Source: an uncultured Paracoccaceae bacterium (lineage in GTDB: Bacteria > Pseudomonadota > Alphaproteobacteria > Rhodobacterales > Rhodobacteraceae). From it: 64,000 nucleotides of DNA. The translations under genes and the position numbers were made by a program. The stretch spans positions 1 through 64,000 of the forward strand of contig CAMZLM010000007.1 of assembly GCA_947311485.1 (NCBI GenBank), in the 5' to 3' direction. The notes under the pieces are model-generated. The model did no database searches, was not told the DNA's origin, and was given only the letters and a program-made list of their open reading frames with translations. This document shows, piece by piece, positions 25,370 to 34,409 of this stretch (positions are counted from its first letter, which is position 1; each line of letters opens with the position of its first letter).

Positions 25370-25543
25370 TCAGGAACAATCACAATCCTGACCGACCAGA
25401 TTATAGCGCCCGCATTTGGGGCATTTGACGGCCTTTTGAACGGTTTTCTTTGACTTCATTTTGGGAACCTTGGGCAGGCGAAAGCGGCCAAACATGGCCA
25501 GTACCAGAATGAAAATCAAAAACAGGGTGAATATTTTAACCAT
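25370..25543 (-). CDS. Small membrane-anchored zinc-ribbon-like protein
   Basis: 57 residues, missed by the ORF track. The sequence starts MVKIFTLFLIFILVLAMFGRF, a membrane helix (about 3-18), followed by a Lys-rich linker and a CPKCGRYNLVGQDCDCS end. The four cysteines (CxxC and CxC) could bind zinc. It begins 3 bp after the stop of the S49 peptidase gene, so the two are almost certainly co-translated. The pairing suggests a role with the protease at the membrane (inference). No named family is recognised. Confidence 0.75.
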   Translation of the reverse strand: MVKIFTLFLIFILVLAMFGRFRLPKVPKMKSKKTVQKAVKCPKCGRYNLVGQDCDCS

Positions 25544-25546
25544 GAT

Positions 25547-26350
25547 CTATAACCCGAATTGCGCCCAGAGGGTGCGGTCCTCTACGGCGGAGAGCACATC
25601 ACTGGCGGTGCCGATACCAAGCCGCTGAAACATGCTGCGTTTCTGGCCGCGGACCACAAGGTTGACCTTGTCGCCGTAAATTTCTTTCATTTTGGGCACC
25701 AGATGGGCGATGCCATCGGCAAGCCCCACATCAATCGCACCCTGACCGACCCAGATTTCGCCGGTAAACAGGTCGCGGTCCGCCAGTTTGGCCCCGCGCC
25801 GGTCGGTGATCTGGCGTTTGAAATTCTGGTGGATCACTTTTTGCAGGGCCTTGAGCCGTTCGACCTCTTCGGGTTTTTCGGGTTTGAACGGGTCCATCAG
25901 GCTCTTGTTTTCGCCGGCGGTATGCACGCGCCGTTCAATGCCGTGTTTCTGGATGAATTCGTGAAACCCGAAAGAGGCGGAAATCACCCCGACGGAGCCA
26001 ATGATCGAGCTTTCGTCCACATAAATTTCATCGGCGGCACTGGCCAGCCAATAGCCCCCCGAAGCGGCGACATCCTCGCAAAAGGCATAAACGGGAATGT
26101 TCTTTTCTGCCGCCAGCCGCCGGATACGCGCGCCGATCAGCGAGCTTTGCACAGGGGAGCCGCCGGGGGAATTGATCGCAAGGGCTACGGCCTTGGGTTT
26201 GCCCTTGCTAAACGCGCGTTCGAGCAAAGATGCCAGCCCCGCATCATTCAAGGTATTGGAGCCGAAAGACCCACCCGTGGCGATAACACCGGACAGGCGG
26301 ACAACAGAAACAGTGGGGCGGGACCGCAAGCGGTTTATCATGGTTCGCAT
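25547..26350 (-). CDS. S49 family signal-peptide-peptidase-like protease
   Basis: 267 residues of the SppA/SohB clan, which degrades cleaved signal peptides and membrane-protein fragments. INSPGGSPVQSS (60-71) is the substrate-binding loop. The nucleophile is Ser97 in DVAASGGYWLAS, and the general base is probably Lys149 in GENKSLMDPF. It is the short, single-domain form. It lacks the N-terminal membrane helix of E. coli SppA, which may explain the co-encoded membrane-anchored zinc-ribbon protein. The start could be Met1 or Met4, and neither has a clear ribosome-binding site. Confidence 0.9.
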   Translation of the reverse strand: MRTMINRLRSRPTVSVVRLSGVIATGGSFGSNTLNDAGLASLLERAFSKGKPKAVALAINSPGGSPVQSSLIGARIRRLAAEKNIPVYAFCEDVAASGGYWLASAADEIYVDESSIIGSVGVISASFGFHEFIQKHGIERRVHTAGENKSLMDPFKPEKPEEVERLKALQKVIHQNFKRQITDRRGAKLADRDLFTGEIWVGQGAIDVGLADGIAHLVPKMKEIYGDKVNLVVRGQKRSMFQRLGIGTASDVLSAVEDRTLWAQFGL

Positions 26351-26646
26351 GGCTTACATGTAAGGGGGAATGCGGAGTGCGGCAAGGGGTAGGATATTAT
26401 TGCATTTTGAAATGCAAGCGGCTTTGCAAATCGAGAAAACCCGTTTGTGAGTGTCGTTAAATGGCTTAATGTGCCGCTTTCCGGTGTTCATGCCCGAATT
26501 GCTCTGATAGGCTCCCTTGTGTGTTAAGGCTACAGCCACATATCAACCATGTTGGGCCATATGCCCGCCAACGCGAAAGCGCATGCCAAATGGGCGATGC
26601 GTGTTGGCGTGTTGCTACATAAAAACTTACCAATGGGAGAAAGACT
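26351..26646. other. Divergent regulatory region upstream of proX
   Basis: 296 bp between the protease gene (leftward) and proX (rightward). It holds the palindrome TTGCATTT-TG-AAATGCAA at 26400-26417, a plausible operator for one of the two promoters. A GGGAGAAAG ribosome-binding site precedes the proX ATG. I see no riboswitch-like fold and no credible ORF. Confidence 0.5.
26400..26417. promoter_or_regulatory. 18-bp palindrome in the proX upstream region
   Basis: TTGCATTT and AAATGCAA form a dyad with a 2-bp centre. The site lies 50 bp before the leftward protease start and 230 bp before proX. It looks like a dimeric regulator site. The regulator is unknown. Confidence 0.45.
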
Positions 26647-27642
26647 ATGAAGAAAATACTTGCTACCTCCGCCCTTTTGGCGGCCACGTTTGGGGCATCC
26701 GCTGCATTTGCTGAATGTGGAAGCATCAAAATGGCAGAATTTAACTGGGCATCCGGTGAATTGATGGCCAATGTTGATAAAATCATCCTTGAAGAAGGCT
26801 ACGGCTGTGAAATTGAATTGGTTGTTGGCGGGACAACTGCAATTTTTACGTCCATGAACGAAAAAGGCGAGCCGCAAATTGCTGGTGAACAGTGGGTGAA
26901 TGCCCTGCGCGAGATCCTTGATCCTGCTCTGGAAGAAGGGCGTATCCATGCGGTCAACAAAGGCCCGATTCTGGGGCTTGGTGAAGGTTGGTGGATCCCG
27001 CCATATACGGCCAAAGCGAACCCGGAACTGAAAACGGCTCTGGATATCATCGAACATCCGGAACTGTTCCCCGATTCCGAAGATCCAAGCAAAGGTGCCT
27101 TTATCGGTTGTCCTGCCGGTTGGGGCTGTCAGGCTATAAACGCCAATTTGTTCAAAGCGTTCGATATGGAAGCCAAAGGCTGGAAGCTGATTGATCCGGG
27201 CTCTGCTGCCGGTCTTGATGGTTCAATTGCCAAGGCAAACGAACGTGGTGAAAACTGGTTTGGGTATTACTGGTCACCAACGTCGATTATTGGCAAATAC
27301 AACATGCAATCGGTTCCGTTCGGTGTCCCATTCGCCGGCATGGATAACTGGAGCAACTGTATCTCCAAAGATGATTGTGTTGAACCAGTGAAATCGGCAT
27401 GGGTGAAATCCGAAGTGTTCACGCTGGTTACCGATGAATTCTACAAAGGCAATGCCGACATCAACGCCTATCTTGAAAAACGCGTGTTCCCGGGCGAAGT
27501 TATGGGGTCCATGCTGGTCTTTATGGCTGATGAACAAGCCGCCGGTGAAGATGCCGCAATCGAGTTCCTGACAAAATACAAGGATGTCTGGACCAAGTGG
27601 GTTTCCCCGGAAGCAGCGGAAAAAATCAATAAATCCCTTTAA
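26647..27642 (+). CDS. proX: Glycine betaine/proline ABC transporter, substrate-binding protein
   Basis: 331 residues with a Sec signal peptide (about 1-22, ending SAAFA) and an OpuAC-type ligand-binding fold. Tryptophans and aromatic residues that could build the quaternary-amine cage appear in EFNWASG, GEGWWIPPY and GYYWSPT. Conserved cysteines (CGSI, GCEI, GCPAGWGC) suggest disulfides in the periplasm. The strong ribosome-binding site GGGAGAAAG and the hairpin after the stop fit high expression relative to the permease. The ligand may be betaine, choline, proline betaine or carnitine. Confidence 0.9.
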   Translation: MKKILATSALLAATFGASAAFAECGSIKMAEFNWASGELMANVDKIILEEGYGCEIELVVGGTTAIFTSMNEKGEPQIAGEQWVNALREILDPALEEGRIHAVNKGPILGLGEGWWIPPYTAKANPELKTALDIIEHPELFPDSEDPSKGAFIGCPAGWGCQAINANLFKAFDMEAKGWKLIDPGSAAGLDGSIAKANERGENWFGYYWSPTSIIGKYNMQSVPFGVPFAGMDNWSNCISKDDCVEPVKSAWVKSEVFTLVTDEFYKGNADINAYLEKRVFPGEVMGSMLVFMADEQAAGEDAAIEFLTKYKDVWTKWVSPEAAEKINKSL

Positions 27643-27665
27643 GGATATATTGCTTGAAAATGTAT

Positions 27666-27694
27666 CGGCCTGCCTGAATTTTTCTGGCGGGCCG
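27666..27694 (+). repeat. Intercistronic hairpin between proX and proW
   Basis: CGGCCTGCC pairs with GGCGGGCCG (one T-G pair) around an 11-nt loop. Hairpins at this place in binding-protein operons commonly protect the upstream message and lower permease expression. No poly-T tract follows, so it is not a full terminator. Confidence 0.6.
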
Positions 27695-27724
27695 TGTGAA
27701 TAAAAATAAAAAGGGGGAGGGGAT

Positions 27725-28633
27725 ATGTCACTAAAAGAGATGCTACCCGATGTTCTGGCCGAGTTTCCCAAAATGGGGCGGGCCGACTTGCGGGATTTCA
27801 AAAAAGGGATCGACGAGACATTTCGGGTCTTTACCCGCGAAAACGGAGAAGCAATCGAGAATTTTTTCTACCCGTTGAAAATGTTCATGGTCTGGTTTGA
27901 AAAACTGTTGCTGGCAACGCCGTGGCCTTTAATGATTGTTGTTTTGTGCCTGCTGGTTTGGCTGGGCGCACGCAGTATTACTATGGTCATTATGACGGCT
28001 GTTGCGCTCTTCCTGATTGGATATCTGGGTATGTGGGACGATACAATGCGCACACTGGCGCTGGTTTCGGTTTCTACATTTGTGTGTATTGCTATTGGCA
28101 TTCCGGTGGGGATCTTGATGGCAAAATCCGATCGCACCCAGGCTGTGATCGTGCCGATTTTGGACATTATGCAAACCATTCCCGCCTTTGTGTATCTGAT
28201 CCCTGTTTTGATGCTTTTGGGTATTGGCAAGGTGCCGGGCCTGATTGCGGTGTGTATTTACGCCATTCCACCGGTTGTGCGTTTGACGGATCTGGGTATT
28301 CGTCTGGTGGATAAAGATGTGCTTGAGGCGGCCGATGCTTTCGGGGCCTCGCCAACGCAAAAGATGTTCAAGGTGCAGTTGCCTCTGGCATTGCCAAACC
28401 TGTTCGCCGGCGTAAACCAGACGATTATGATGGCGCTGGCCATGGTTGTTGTGGCGTCTTTGATCGGGGCGCATGGTCTTGGATCGCAAGTATTGAAAGC
28501 GGTGAACAACCAGTATCTGACCCTTGGCATGATGAACGGTTTGGCCATTGTTGCGATTGCGATTGTGTTTGACCGCGTCAGTCAGAAATTTGGCAAACGT
28601 TTGCAAAAACATTCGGAGACGATCCATGGCTGA
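27725..28633 (+). CDS. proW: Glycine betaine/proline ABC transporter, permease
   Basis: 302 residues with a cytoplasmic N-terminal segment (about 1-60) and about six membrane helices. The EAA-loop that contacts the ATPase reads EAADAFGASPTQKMFKVQLP near residues 200-219. It fits the ProW/OpuAB family. A GGGGGAGGGG ribosome-binding site lies just before the ATG. The stop overlaps the proV start by 8 bp. Confidence 0.92.
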   Translation: MSLKEMLPDVLAEFPKMGRADLRDFKKGIDETFRVFTRENGEAIENFFYPLKMFMVWFEKLLLATPWPLMIVVLCLLVWLGARSITMVIMTAVALFLIGYLGMWDDTMRTLALVSVSTFVCIAIGIPVGILMAKSDRTQAVIVPILDIMQTIPAFVYLIPVLMLLGIGKVPGLIAVCIYAIPPVVRLTDLGIRLVDKDVLEAADAFGASPTQKMFKVQLPLALPNLFAGVNQTIMMALAMVVVASLIGAHGLGSQVLKAVNNQYLTLGMMNGLAIVAIAIVFDRVSQKFGKRLQKHSETIHG

Positions 28634-29651
28634 TAACGGAATCGAGGTTAAGAACCTTTATAAAATCTTTGGGCCTCATGGCGACCGCTATATCCAGATG
28701 GTCGAGGATGGCATGTCCAAGGATGAACTGAATGCCAAGCACGGGCATGTGTTGGGGTTGAAAAATATCAACATCTCGATGCCTTCGGCGAAAATTCAGG
28801 TCATCATGGGGCTATCGGGGTCGGGTAAATCGACCATGATCCGTCACATCAACCGCCTGATCGAGCCGACCTCGGGCGAGGTGATTTATCAGGGGCAGGA
28901 TATTTGCAAAATGTCCAAGGCCGATTTGATGAATTTCCGCCGCGAGAAAACCGCGATGGTGTTTCAGAAATTCGCATTGCTGCCGCACCGCACTGTGATT
29001 GACAACACCTTGTTCGGGATTGAAATTCAGGGGGCTTCTCGTGGCCAAGCCGAAGAACGCGCCAAGCATTGGCTGAAGCGTGTCGGATTGGAAGGCTATG
29101 AAACGTATTACCCAAATCAGCTGTCAGGCGGTATGCAGCAACGTGTGGGGCTTGCCCGCGCGTTAACCAATGATGCCGATATCCTGATGATGGACGAGGC
29201 CTTTTCTGCTCTGGATCCGCTGATCCGGATGGATATGCAGTCTATCTTGCTGGAACTACAGGAAGAATTGCATAAAACGATTGTGTTCATTACGCACGAT
29301 CTGGACGAGGCATTGCGCCTTGGCGACAAAATCGCGATTCTGCGTGACGGAGAAGTAGTCCAGCAGGGGACGGGACAAGAGATTGTTCTAAATCCGGCGG
29401 ACGCCTATATTTCGGATTTTGTGAAAGAGGTAAACCGCGGGCGCGTGATTAAGGTGGATACCGTTATGACAGAAAACAGCGGTAATACGACGCTCCGGAT
29501 TGCCAGTGGTTCGTCGCTTGAAGACGCCGCAAAGCGGTTGATCGATGCCGGTGAAACCGCTGCGGATGTTGTGGATGCCAGTGGCGCGCCGATTGGCGGG
29601 ATCACCATCAAGGCAACGATTGATGCCATGGTTACCCCGGCCACACATTAG
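28626..29651 (+). CDS. proV: Glycine betaine/proline ABC transporter, ATP-binding protein
   Basis: 341 residues. The Walker A loop is GLSGSGKST (62-70), the signature LSGGMQQRVGLARAL, and Walker B ILMMDEAFSALDP. The family-typical N-terminal insertion (VEDGMSKDELNAKHG) and a short CBS-like C-terminal part (about 275-341) are present. In OpuA-type transporters the CBS part senses ionic strength. The ATG at 28626 overlaps the proW end. The track start lies 26 codons too early. It completes the proXWV operon. Confidence 0.93.
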   Translation: MADNGIEVKNLYKIFGPHGDRYIQMVEDGMSKDELNAKHGHVLGLKNINISMPSAKIQVIMGLSGSGKSTMIRHINRLIEPTSGEVIYQGQDICKMSKADLMNFRREKTAMVFQKFALLPHRTVIDNTLFGIEIQGASRGQAEERAKHWLKRVGLEGYETYYPNQLSGGMQQRVGLARALTNDADILMMDEAFSALDPLIRMDMQSILLELQEELHKTIVFITHDLDEALRLGDKIAILRDGEVVQQGTGQEIVLNPADAYISDFVKEVNRGRVIKVDTVMTENSGNTTLRIASGSSLEDAAKRLIDAGETAADVVDASGAPIGGITIKATIDAMVTPATH

Positions 29652-29735
29652 GGGATCTCGCCTTTAACGTGGTGATTCAGGTTTGAGGCGAGATGCTTTA
29701 TACAAAACATCCGGTTTTACCGGTATTGTAAGGGC

Positions 29736-30080
29736 CTACAGAATATCCAGAACCGATTCCGGTGGGCGGCCAATCGCGGCTTTGCCGTTGGCAAACACGA
29801 TCGGGCGCTCGATCAGCATGGGGTGTTCGGTCATGGCCTTGATCAGGATGTCCGGCGCGTCGGTTTTGGACAGGCCCAGTTCCTTGAACAGCTTGTCACC
29901 GCTGCGCATGATCTCAATCGGGCTGCGGTCCAGCTTGGCCAGCACATCGCGCAGGGTTTCTTCGCTTGGCGGATTGGTGCGATAGTCGATGACCTCGGGC
30001 GTGATCCCGCGCTCCTGCAACAGGGCAAGGGTGGTACGGGATTTGGAACAGCGCGGGTTGTGCCAGATTTTAACGCTCAT
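29736..30080 (-). CDS. arsC: Arsenate reductase (glutaredoxin-dependent) family protein
   Basis: 114 residues of the ArsC/Spx-like thioredoxin fold. The catalytic Cys11 lies in HNPRCSKSR, and the arsenate-binding arginines are at IMRSGDKLF and MLIERPIV. It would reduce arsenate to arsenite with glutathione and glutaredoxin. No ars efflux pump or ArsR is nearby. Its start overlaps the pyrD stop by 4 bp, so expression follows pyrD. Chromosomal members of this family often have unproved arsenate activity. Confidence 0.88.
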   Translation of the reverse strand: MSVKIWHNPRCSKSRTTLALLQERGITPEVIDYRTNPPSEETLRDVLAKLDRSPIEIMRSGDKLFKELGLSKTDAPDILIKAMTEHPMLIERPIVFANGKAAIGRPPESVLDIL

Positions 30081-31135
30081 GTGTAATGCTCCTTGTCGAT
30101 GCCAACGGCCTGTGAAATGGTGTCGAACCCGTCTTGCGCCAGCAGGGTATCCAGACCGGTGTTGATGTCGGATACAAGCGACATACCCTTGTAAATCAAT
30201 GCGGAATAGAGCTGTAGCGCGCTCGCGCCGGCGCGGATTTTGGCATAGGCCTGTTCGGCACTGCCAATGCCGCCCACCCCGATCAGCGGAATCTCCCCGT
30301 TCAGAAGAACCGCCAGTTGCCCCAGAACCCGGGTGGATTTTTCAAACAGGGGTGCGCCGGACAGACCACCGGCCTGATCGCGGTCGGGGCTTTGCAGGCC
30401 ATCGCGTGACAGGGTGGTGTTGGTGGCGATAATCGCGTCCAGTTTCTGGGCGCGGGCCACATCGGCAATGTCTTGCAAATCGTTTTCCGACAGGTCCGGT
30501 GCGATTTTCAAAAATACCGGCAACGGTTTTGACAGGGTTTCACGGGCGTCCATCACACCGGCCAGCAGGGCGGAAAGCGCGTCTTTTCCCTGCAAATCCC
30601 GCAGCTTTTCGGTGTTGGGCGAGGATACATTCACCGTAACGAAATCCACAAATTCACCACAGGTTTTCAACACGGAGGCAAAATCGCCGGCGCGATCCGT
30701 GCTGGTTTTATTGGCCCCGAGGTTCAGCCCCACAATCCCGTGGGCCGGACGTTTCATCAACCGTTTGGCGATGATCCCGGCCCCGTCGTTGTTGAACCCG
30801 AACCGGTTGATCACGGCCTGATCGGCACGCAGCCGGAACAGACGGGGTTTGGGGTTGCCGGGTTGGGGCAGGGGTGTTGCGGCCCCGACCTCGATAAACC
30901 CGAAACCGCTGGCCAAAAGCGGCGCAACGGCGGTGGCATTTTTGTCAAAACCGGCGGCCAGCCCAAGCGGGTTGGGCAGATCAAGCCCGGCAAGGCGGGT
31001 GCGCAGGCGCGGGGTGCTGATGGTGCCGGCCCGCGGTACCAGACCGGCCTGCAAGGCCCGTATCGCCAGCCCGTGGCCGGTTTCAGGGTCCAGACGGTAC
31101 AGCGCTGCCAGCGCCAGCTTTTCAGTGAGCTTCAT
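30077..31135 (-). CDS. pyrD: Dihydroorotate dehydrogenase (quinone)
   Basis: 352 residues, class 2 enzyme at the inner membrane, converting dihydroorotate to orotate with electron transfer to quinone. The N-terminal amphipathic helix region (about 1-35) that docks to the membrane is present. The catalytic serine lies in [16 protein letters not shown] (Ser171/172). FMN-binding segments [23 protein letters not shown] and LYSALIYKG are clear. It is encoded 3 bp after the DUF952 gene and overlaps arsC. Confidence 0.96.
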   Translation of the reverse strand: MKLTEKLALAALYRLDPETGHGLAIRALQAGLVPRAGTISTPRLRTRLAGLDLPNPLGLAAGFDKNATAVAPLLASGFGFIEVGAATPLPQPGNPKPRLFRLRADQAVINRFGFNNDGAGIIAKRLMKRPAHGIVGLNLGANKTSTDRAGDFASVLKTCGEFVDFVTVNVSSPNTEKLRDLQGKDALSALLAGVMDARETLSKPLPVFLKIAPDLSENDLQDIADVARAQKLDAIIATNTTLSRDGLQSPDRDQAGGLSGAPLFEKSTRVLGQLAVLLNGEIPLIGVGGIGSAEQAYAKIRAGASALQLYSALIYKGMSLVSDINTGLDTLLAQDGFDTISQAVGIDKEHYT

Positions 31136-31138
31136 CGC

Positions 31139-31474
31139 CTAGATCGGGTCTTCGGGGAAGACATGGCCGTCTTCTTCCAGCGGCAGCGGCAGCGCCCAGG
31201 AGACCTTGTTCAATGGCAATTCGCCGTACAAATGCGGGAACAACTGCCCGCCACGGGATTTTTCCCAAACCACGGTTTCAACATCGTCTTCTTCGACGCC
31301 AAGCAACCACAGATCGGTTTGGCCGGCGAAATGTTTTTCGGCGGTTTCCGCACACTGCATGGCGGATGAAAAATGGATAAAGCCGTCCTGCAAATCAATC
31401 GGAGCGCCTTTGGTGGTCCCGTCCTCTTGCAATGCAAGCCATTGGGCGTTGGTCAGTATCTTGTAAATCAGCAT
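31139..31474 (-). CDS. DUF952 family protein
   Basis: 111 residues matching the DUF952 family, which is small and soluble and resembles ADP-ribosyl-binding folds in structure. Characteristic segments are YKILTNAQWLAL at the N-terminus, GFIHFSSAMQ near 31-40 and a central LWLLGVEEDDVETVVWEKSRGGQLFPHLYG. No enzymatic role is established. It is immediately upstream of pyrD (3 bp), a common neighbourhood in Rhodobacterales. Confidence 0.88.
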   Translation of the reverse strand: MLIYKILTNAQWLALQEDGTTKGAPIDLQDGFIHFSSAMQCAETAEKHFAGQTDLWLLGVEEDDVETVVWEKSRGGQLFPHLYGELPLNKVSWALPLPLEEDGHVFPEDPI

Positions 31475-31516
31475 ATGCGCTTGATGCCGTGCAATGGCCT
31501 GCGCGTCAAGGGCGGG

Positions 31517-32038
31517 TCAGTTATCCGGCCCGAAATCCTTGGGTTTGACGAATTGCACAAAGCGCAGTTTGCTTGCGCTCAGGGAGGTCCATTTGCCGTC
31601 CATTTCAAAACGCGCAATGGCGGCGGTCTGGAATTTTTGCAAGGCGCGGGCGCAATCTTTGGGCAATGGCGGTTGGGCCAATGCCGCCGTAAGCTGGCTC
31701 ATGGTCGGGTCGTGGTTGATGACCAGCAGGGTTTTGACCGATTTGTCCGTGTTGCGAATCCGCGCCAGCAGGTAATCCGGATTGGTCATGTACAGGCTTT
31801 TGTGAACATCAACCGGCGGGGGATTGGTCAGATACGGACGCAGGTGTTCCCATGTTTGCACGGTGCGTTTTGCGCTTGATAACAGCACGCTATCCGGGGT
31901 CAGATTGTTTTCCGACAGCCATTTCCCCATGGTCTGCGCCGCTCGCACGCCGCGTTTTGACAGCGGTCGGTCGTGGTCCGGGCAAAACAGGTCTTTCCAG
32001 CTGGATTTCGCGTGACGCATGAGCAAAAGTGTTTTCAT
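31517..32038 (-). CDS. Histidine phosphatase family protein (SixA-like)
   Basis: 173 residues with the phosphohistidine motif LLMRHAKSSW (His9), the second arginine in SSAKRTVQTWEHL, and the second catalytic His in LVINHDPTM (about 108). It is the short form typical of SixA, which removes phosphate from histidine-phosphotransfer domains, but closely similar proteins act on small phosphoesters. It lies 42 bp upstream of the DUF952 gene on the same strand. Confidence 0.88.
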   Translation of the reverse strand: MKTLLLMRHAKSSWKDLFCPDHDRPLSKRGVRAAQTMGKWLSENNLTPDSVLLSSAKRTVQTWEHLRPYLTNPPPVDVHKSLYMTNPDYLLARIRNTDKSVKTLLVINHDPTMSQLTAALAQPPLPKDCARALQKFQTAAIARFEMDGKWTSLSASKLRFVQFVKPKDFGPDN

Positions 32039-32060
32039 ACTGCGACTATAGGACGAAAAA

Positions 32061-32678
32061 TCAGCGGTGGAAATAGGTCATGTGATGGGCTGACTGGGCA
32101 TCGGGGCGTTTCAGGGAACGGGGGCAGGCACGCCGTGCGGCGCAGCCTTGTGACAGGCAGGGCCGGCCTTCGGGGTGGTCCAGAAAACCGTGACATTTTG
32201 CGGTGTCATACCCCTGCGGGCCAAGCGCACCGACAGGGCAGGCCGTGCGACAGGGCTTGTCTGTGCAGGTTTCACAGGGGCTTTGCACGGGCGGGGCGGG
32301 CAGGTTGATTTTCCGTGGCACTGTCAGCGCCCCGCGAAAGGAAACCATCAGGCCGCAACTGTCATGCACCAGCATCCCGACCGGAGAAGACCAACAGCGC
32401 CCCGATTTGAGCGCCCAGGCCAGAAAGGGTGCATAGGGTGGCCCGCCAAAGGGCAGGGCGGGGCTGGCGTTGAATTGTCTGGCCAGCAGGGGAATCACCC
32501 GCGCGGACCAGCGATCCACTGGATCGGGGTGGGTGGATTCGGGGCTGGCGGTCAAAATGGCCCAAAAATCCGCCGCCGGTCCAAGCAGCAGCAGTGTTTC
32601 TCTGCCCGACGGATGAAACCCGCCCAAGAGGGCCAGCCCGTGTTGGGCCGCAGCCTGTTCTATGGCGGCATAGGTCAT
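32061..32678 (-). CDS. Ferredoxin-like 4Fe-4S protein
   Basis: 205 residues. The N-terminal two thirds show a flavodoxin- or QueG-like layout without obvious cofactor motifs. The C-terminal part has CETCTDKPCRTACPVGALG and a second cysteine set CHGFLDHPEGRPCLSQGCAARRACP, enough for one or two iron-sulfur clusters. Similar proteins are annotated only as ferredoxin. The start overlaps the desaturase stop by 4 bp (ATGA), so the two are co-translated, and the protein could supply electrons to that di-iron enzyme (inference). Confidence 0.8.
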   Translation of the reverse strand: MTYAAIEQAAAQHGLALLGGFHPSGRETLLLLGPAADFWAILTASPESTHPDPVDRWSARVIPLLARQFNASPALPFGGPPYAPFLAWALKSGRCWSSPVGMLVHDSCGLMVSFRGALTVPRKINLPAPPVQSPCETCTDKPCRTACPVGALGPQGYDTAKCHGFLDHPEGRPCLSQGCAARRACPRSLKRPDAQSAHHMTYFHR

Positions 32679-33469
32679 TTCTTGCGAAACGGCAGCGCCA
32701 GATTCCAGCCAATTCGCGCGGGGTTTTCATCCTGCCATTGCAGGCCGATTACCATGTCATCATGGCCTTCCGCCGGTTGGGCCACATAGGTGCCAAACAT
32801 CCGGTCCCAGATTGACAGAGAAAACCCGTAGTTGGAATCATGTTCGTTGCGATGCACGGAATGATGCACACGGTGCATATCCGGTGTTACCAGCACAAGC
32901 CGCACAGGCCGGTCGAGCCACAGCGGCAGGCGCATGTTGGCGTGGTTGAACATGGCCGCGCCGTTCAGGATGATTTCAAACAGGATCACCGCCACCGCCG
33001 AAGCCCCGAGCAAATACACCGCACCGATTTTCAGCAGCATCGACAAGGCGATTTCCACCGGATGGAATCGGATGGCGGTGGTTACATCCATATCCCTGTC
33101 GGCATGATGCACACGGTGCAGCCGCCAGAGCAGGGGGATTTTATGGGTAATCAGATGCTGCCCCCAGATCAGGAAATCCAGAATCAGCAGGGCGGCCACT
33201 GTTTCCACCCAGACAGGCAGATCCAGCATGTTGAACAGGCCCCAGCCCTTGGCAGAGGCATCCATCGCCGCACCGACAGCCAGCAACGGAATAACCAACG
33301 CCATTAGCCGCAAAGTGGCGGTATTCAACAACACCAATGCCCAGTTGTTGATCCAGCGTTTTCTTTTGCGAATGCGCAGCGGGCGGCGCGGGATCAGGGT
33401 TTCAATCAGGGCCAGCAGGGCAAACAGGCCCAGAAACACGGCAAGGCGGAGGGTGGCTTCGTTTTCCAA
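32675..33469 (-). CDS. Sterol desaturase/fatty acid hydroxylase superfamily protein
   Basis: 264 residues with about four membrane helices and the three histidine clusters of membrane di-iron oxygenases: HLITH, HRVHH and a second HRVHH in TPDMHRVHHS, plus FNHAN. The substrate is a membrane lipid or related molecule. I start it at TTG 33469, which has AGGAG 5 nt upstream, right after the argB stop. The track start at 33532 lies within the argB coding end and its first 21 residues look like argB shadow sequence. The ferredoxin-like gene overlaps its end. Confidence 0.85.
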   Translation of the reverse strand: MENEATLRLAVFLGLFALLALIETLIPRRPLRIRKRKRWINNWALVLLNTATLRLMALVIPLLAVGAAMDASAKGWGLFNMLDLPVWVETVAALLILDFLIWGQHLITHKIPLLWRLHRVHHADRDMDVTTAIRFHPVEIALSMLLKIGAVYLLGASAVAVILFEIILNGAAMFNHANMRLPLWLDRPVRLVLVTPDMHRVHHSVHRNEHDSNYGFSLSIWDRMFGTYVAQPAEGHDDMVIGLQWQDENPARIGWNLALPFRKK

Positions 33470-33477
33470 ATCGGCTC

Positions 33478-34341
33478 CTATGCGCGAATCATGCTGCCCG
33501 CGCCAAATGTGGTGAACAGTTCCAGCAAACATGCATTGGGCGTGCGTCCGTTCATAATCACAACTGCGCGAACGCCGCCTTTTACCGCATCCAGTGCGGT
33601 TTGGGTTTTCGGGATCATGCCGCCGGAAATCACCCCGTCGCGGGTCAGCTGTACCACCTGATCGGCGCTGATTTCGGTGACCACATCGCCGTCGGCATCC
33701 TTGACCCCGTCCACATCGGTCAGCAACAACAGACGGTCGGCCTTTAGCCCCGCGGCGATGGCACCGGCAGCGGTGTCGCCATTGACGTTGAAGGTTTCAC
33801 CGTTTTCACCGCCGCCCAGCGGGGCGATGACCGGGATGAAACCGTCCTTGAACAGGGTTTCGACCACCTTGGCATTGACGGATACCGGATCGCCGACCAT
33901 GCCCAGCCCGCCTTTGGCCTGTTGACACATCAGCAAATCGGCGTCCTTGCCGGAAATACCCACGGCACGGCCACCTTCCTGATTGATGGCCTGCACGATG
34001 TTTTTGTTGACCTTGCCCGACAGCACCATTTCCACCACATCCACAATTTCAGGGCTGCTGATGCGTTTGCCGTCCTTGAATTCGGATTTGATTTGCAGTT
34101 TGTCCAGCATCGCATTGATTACCGGCCCGCCCCCGTGCACGACAACCGGATGCAGGTTGCATTGCTGCATCATCAGGATATCGCGGGCAAAGCTGGCCAT
34201 GGCTTCGGGACTGGACATGGCGTGGCCACCCAGCTTGATCACCACGATGGATCCGTCATGGCGGCGGATGTGGGGCAGGGCGTCGTTCAGGACTTTGGCG
34301 GTGGTCAGGGAATCACGTTTCACGGCTTTGGATTTCTCCAT
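33478..34341 (-). CDS. argB: Acetylglutamate kinase
   Basis: 287 residues. Phosphorylates N-acetylglutamate in arginine synthesis. Amino-acid kinase motifs: [12 protein letters not shown] (33-44), [29 protein letters not shown] and [12 protein letters not shown]. The N-terminal helix (about 1-30) and the C-terminal [12 protein letters not shown] region suit the hexameric, arginine-inhibited form, but inhibition is inferred. The desaturase-type gene follows within 10 bp. Confidence 0.96.
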   Translation of the reverse strand: MEKSKAVKRDSLTTAKVLNDALPHIRRHDGSIVVIKLGGHAMSSPEAMASFARDILMMQQCNLHPVVVHGGGPVINAMLDKLQIKSEFKDGKRISSPEIVDVVEMVLSGKVNKNIVQAINQEGGRAVGISGKDADLLMCQQAKGGLGMVGDPVSVNAKVVETLFKDGFIPVIAPLGGGENGETFNVNGDTAAGAIAAGLKADRLLLLTDVDGVKDADGDVVTEISADQVVQLTRDGVISGGMIPKTQTALDAVKGGVRAVVIMNGRTPNACLLELFTTFGAGSMIRA

Positions 34342-34409
34342 GGGGCTTGCTCCGGTTGCTTGCGCCCCTGATTAGCGGGTTGGCGCGCGCAGGCCAAGGC
34401 TTTTACACG

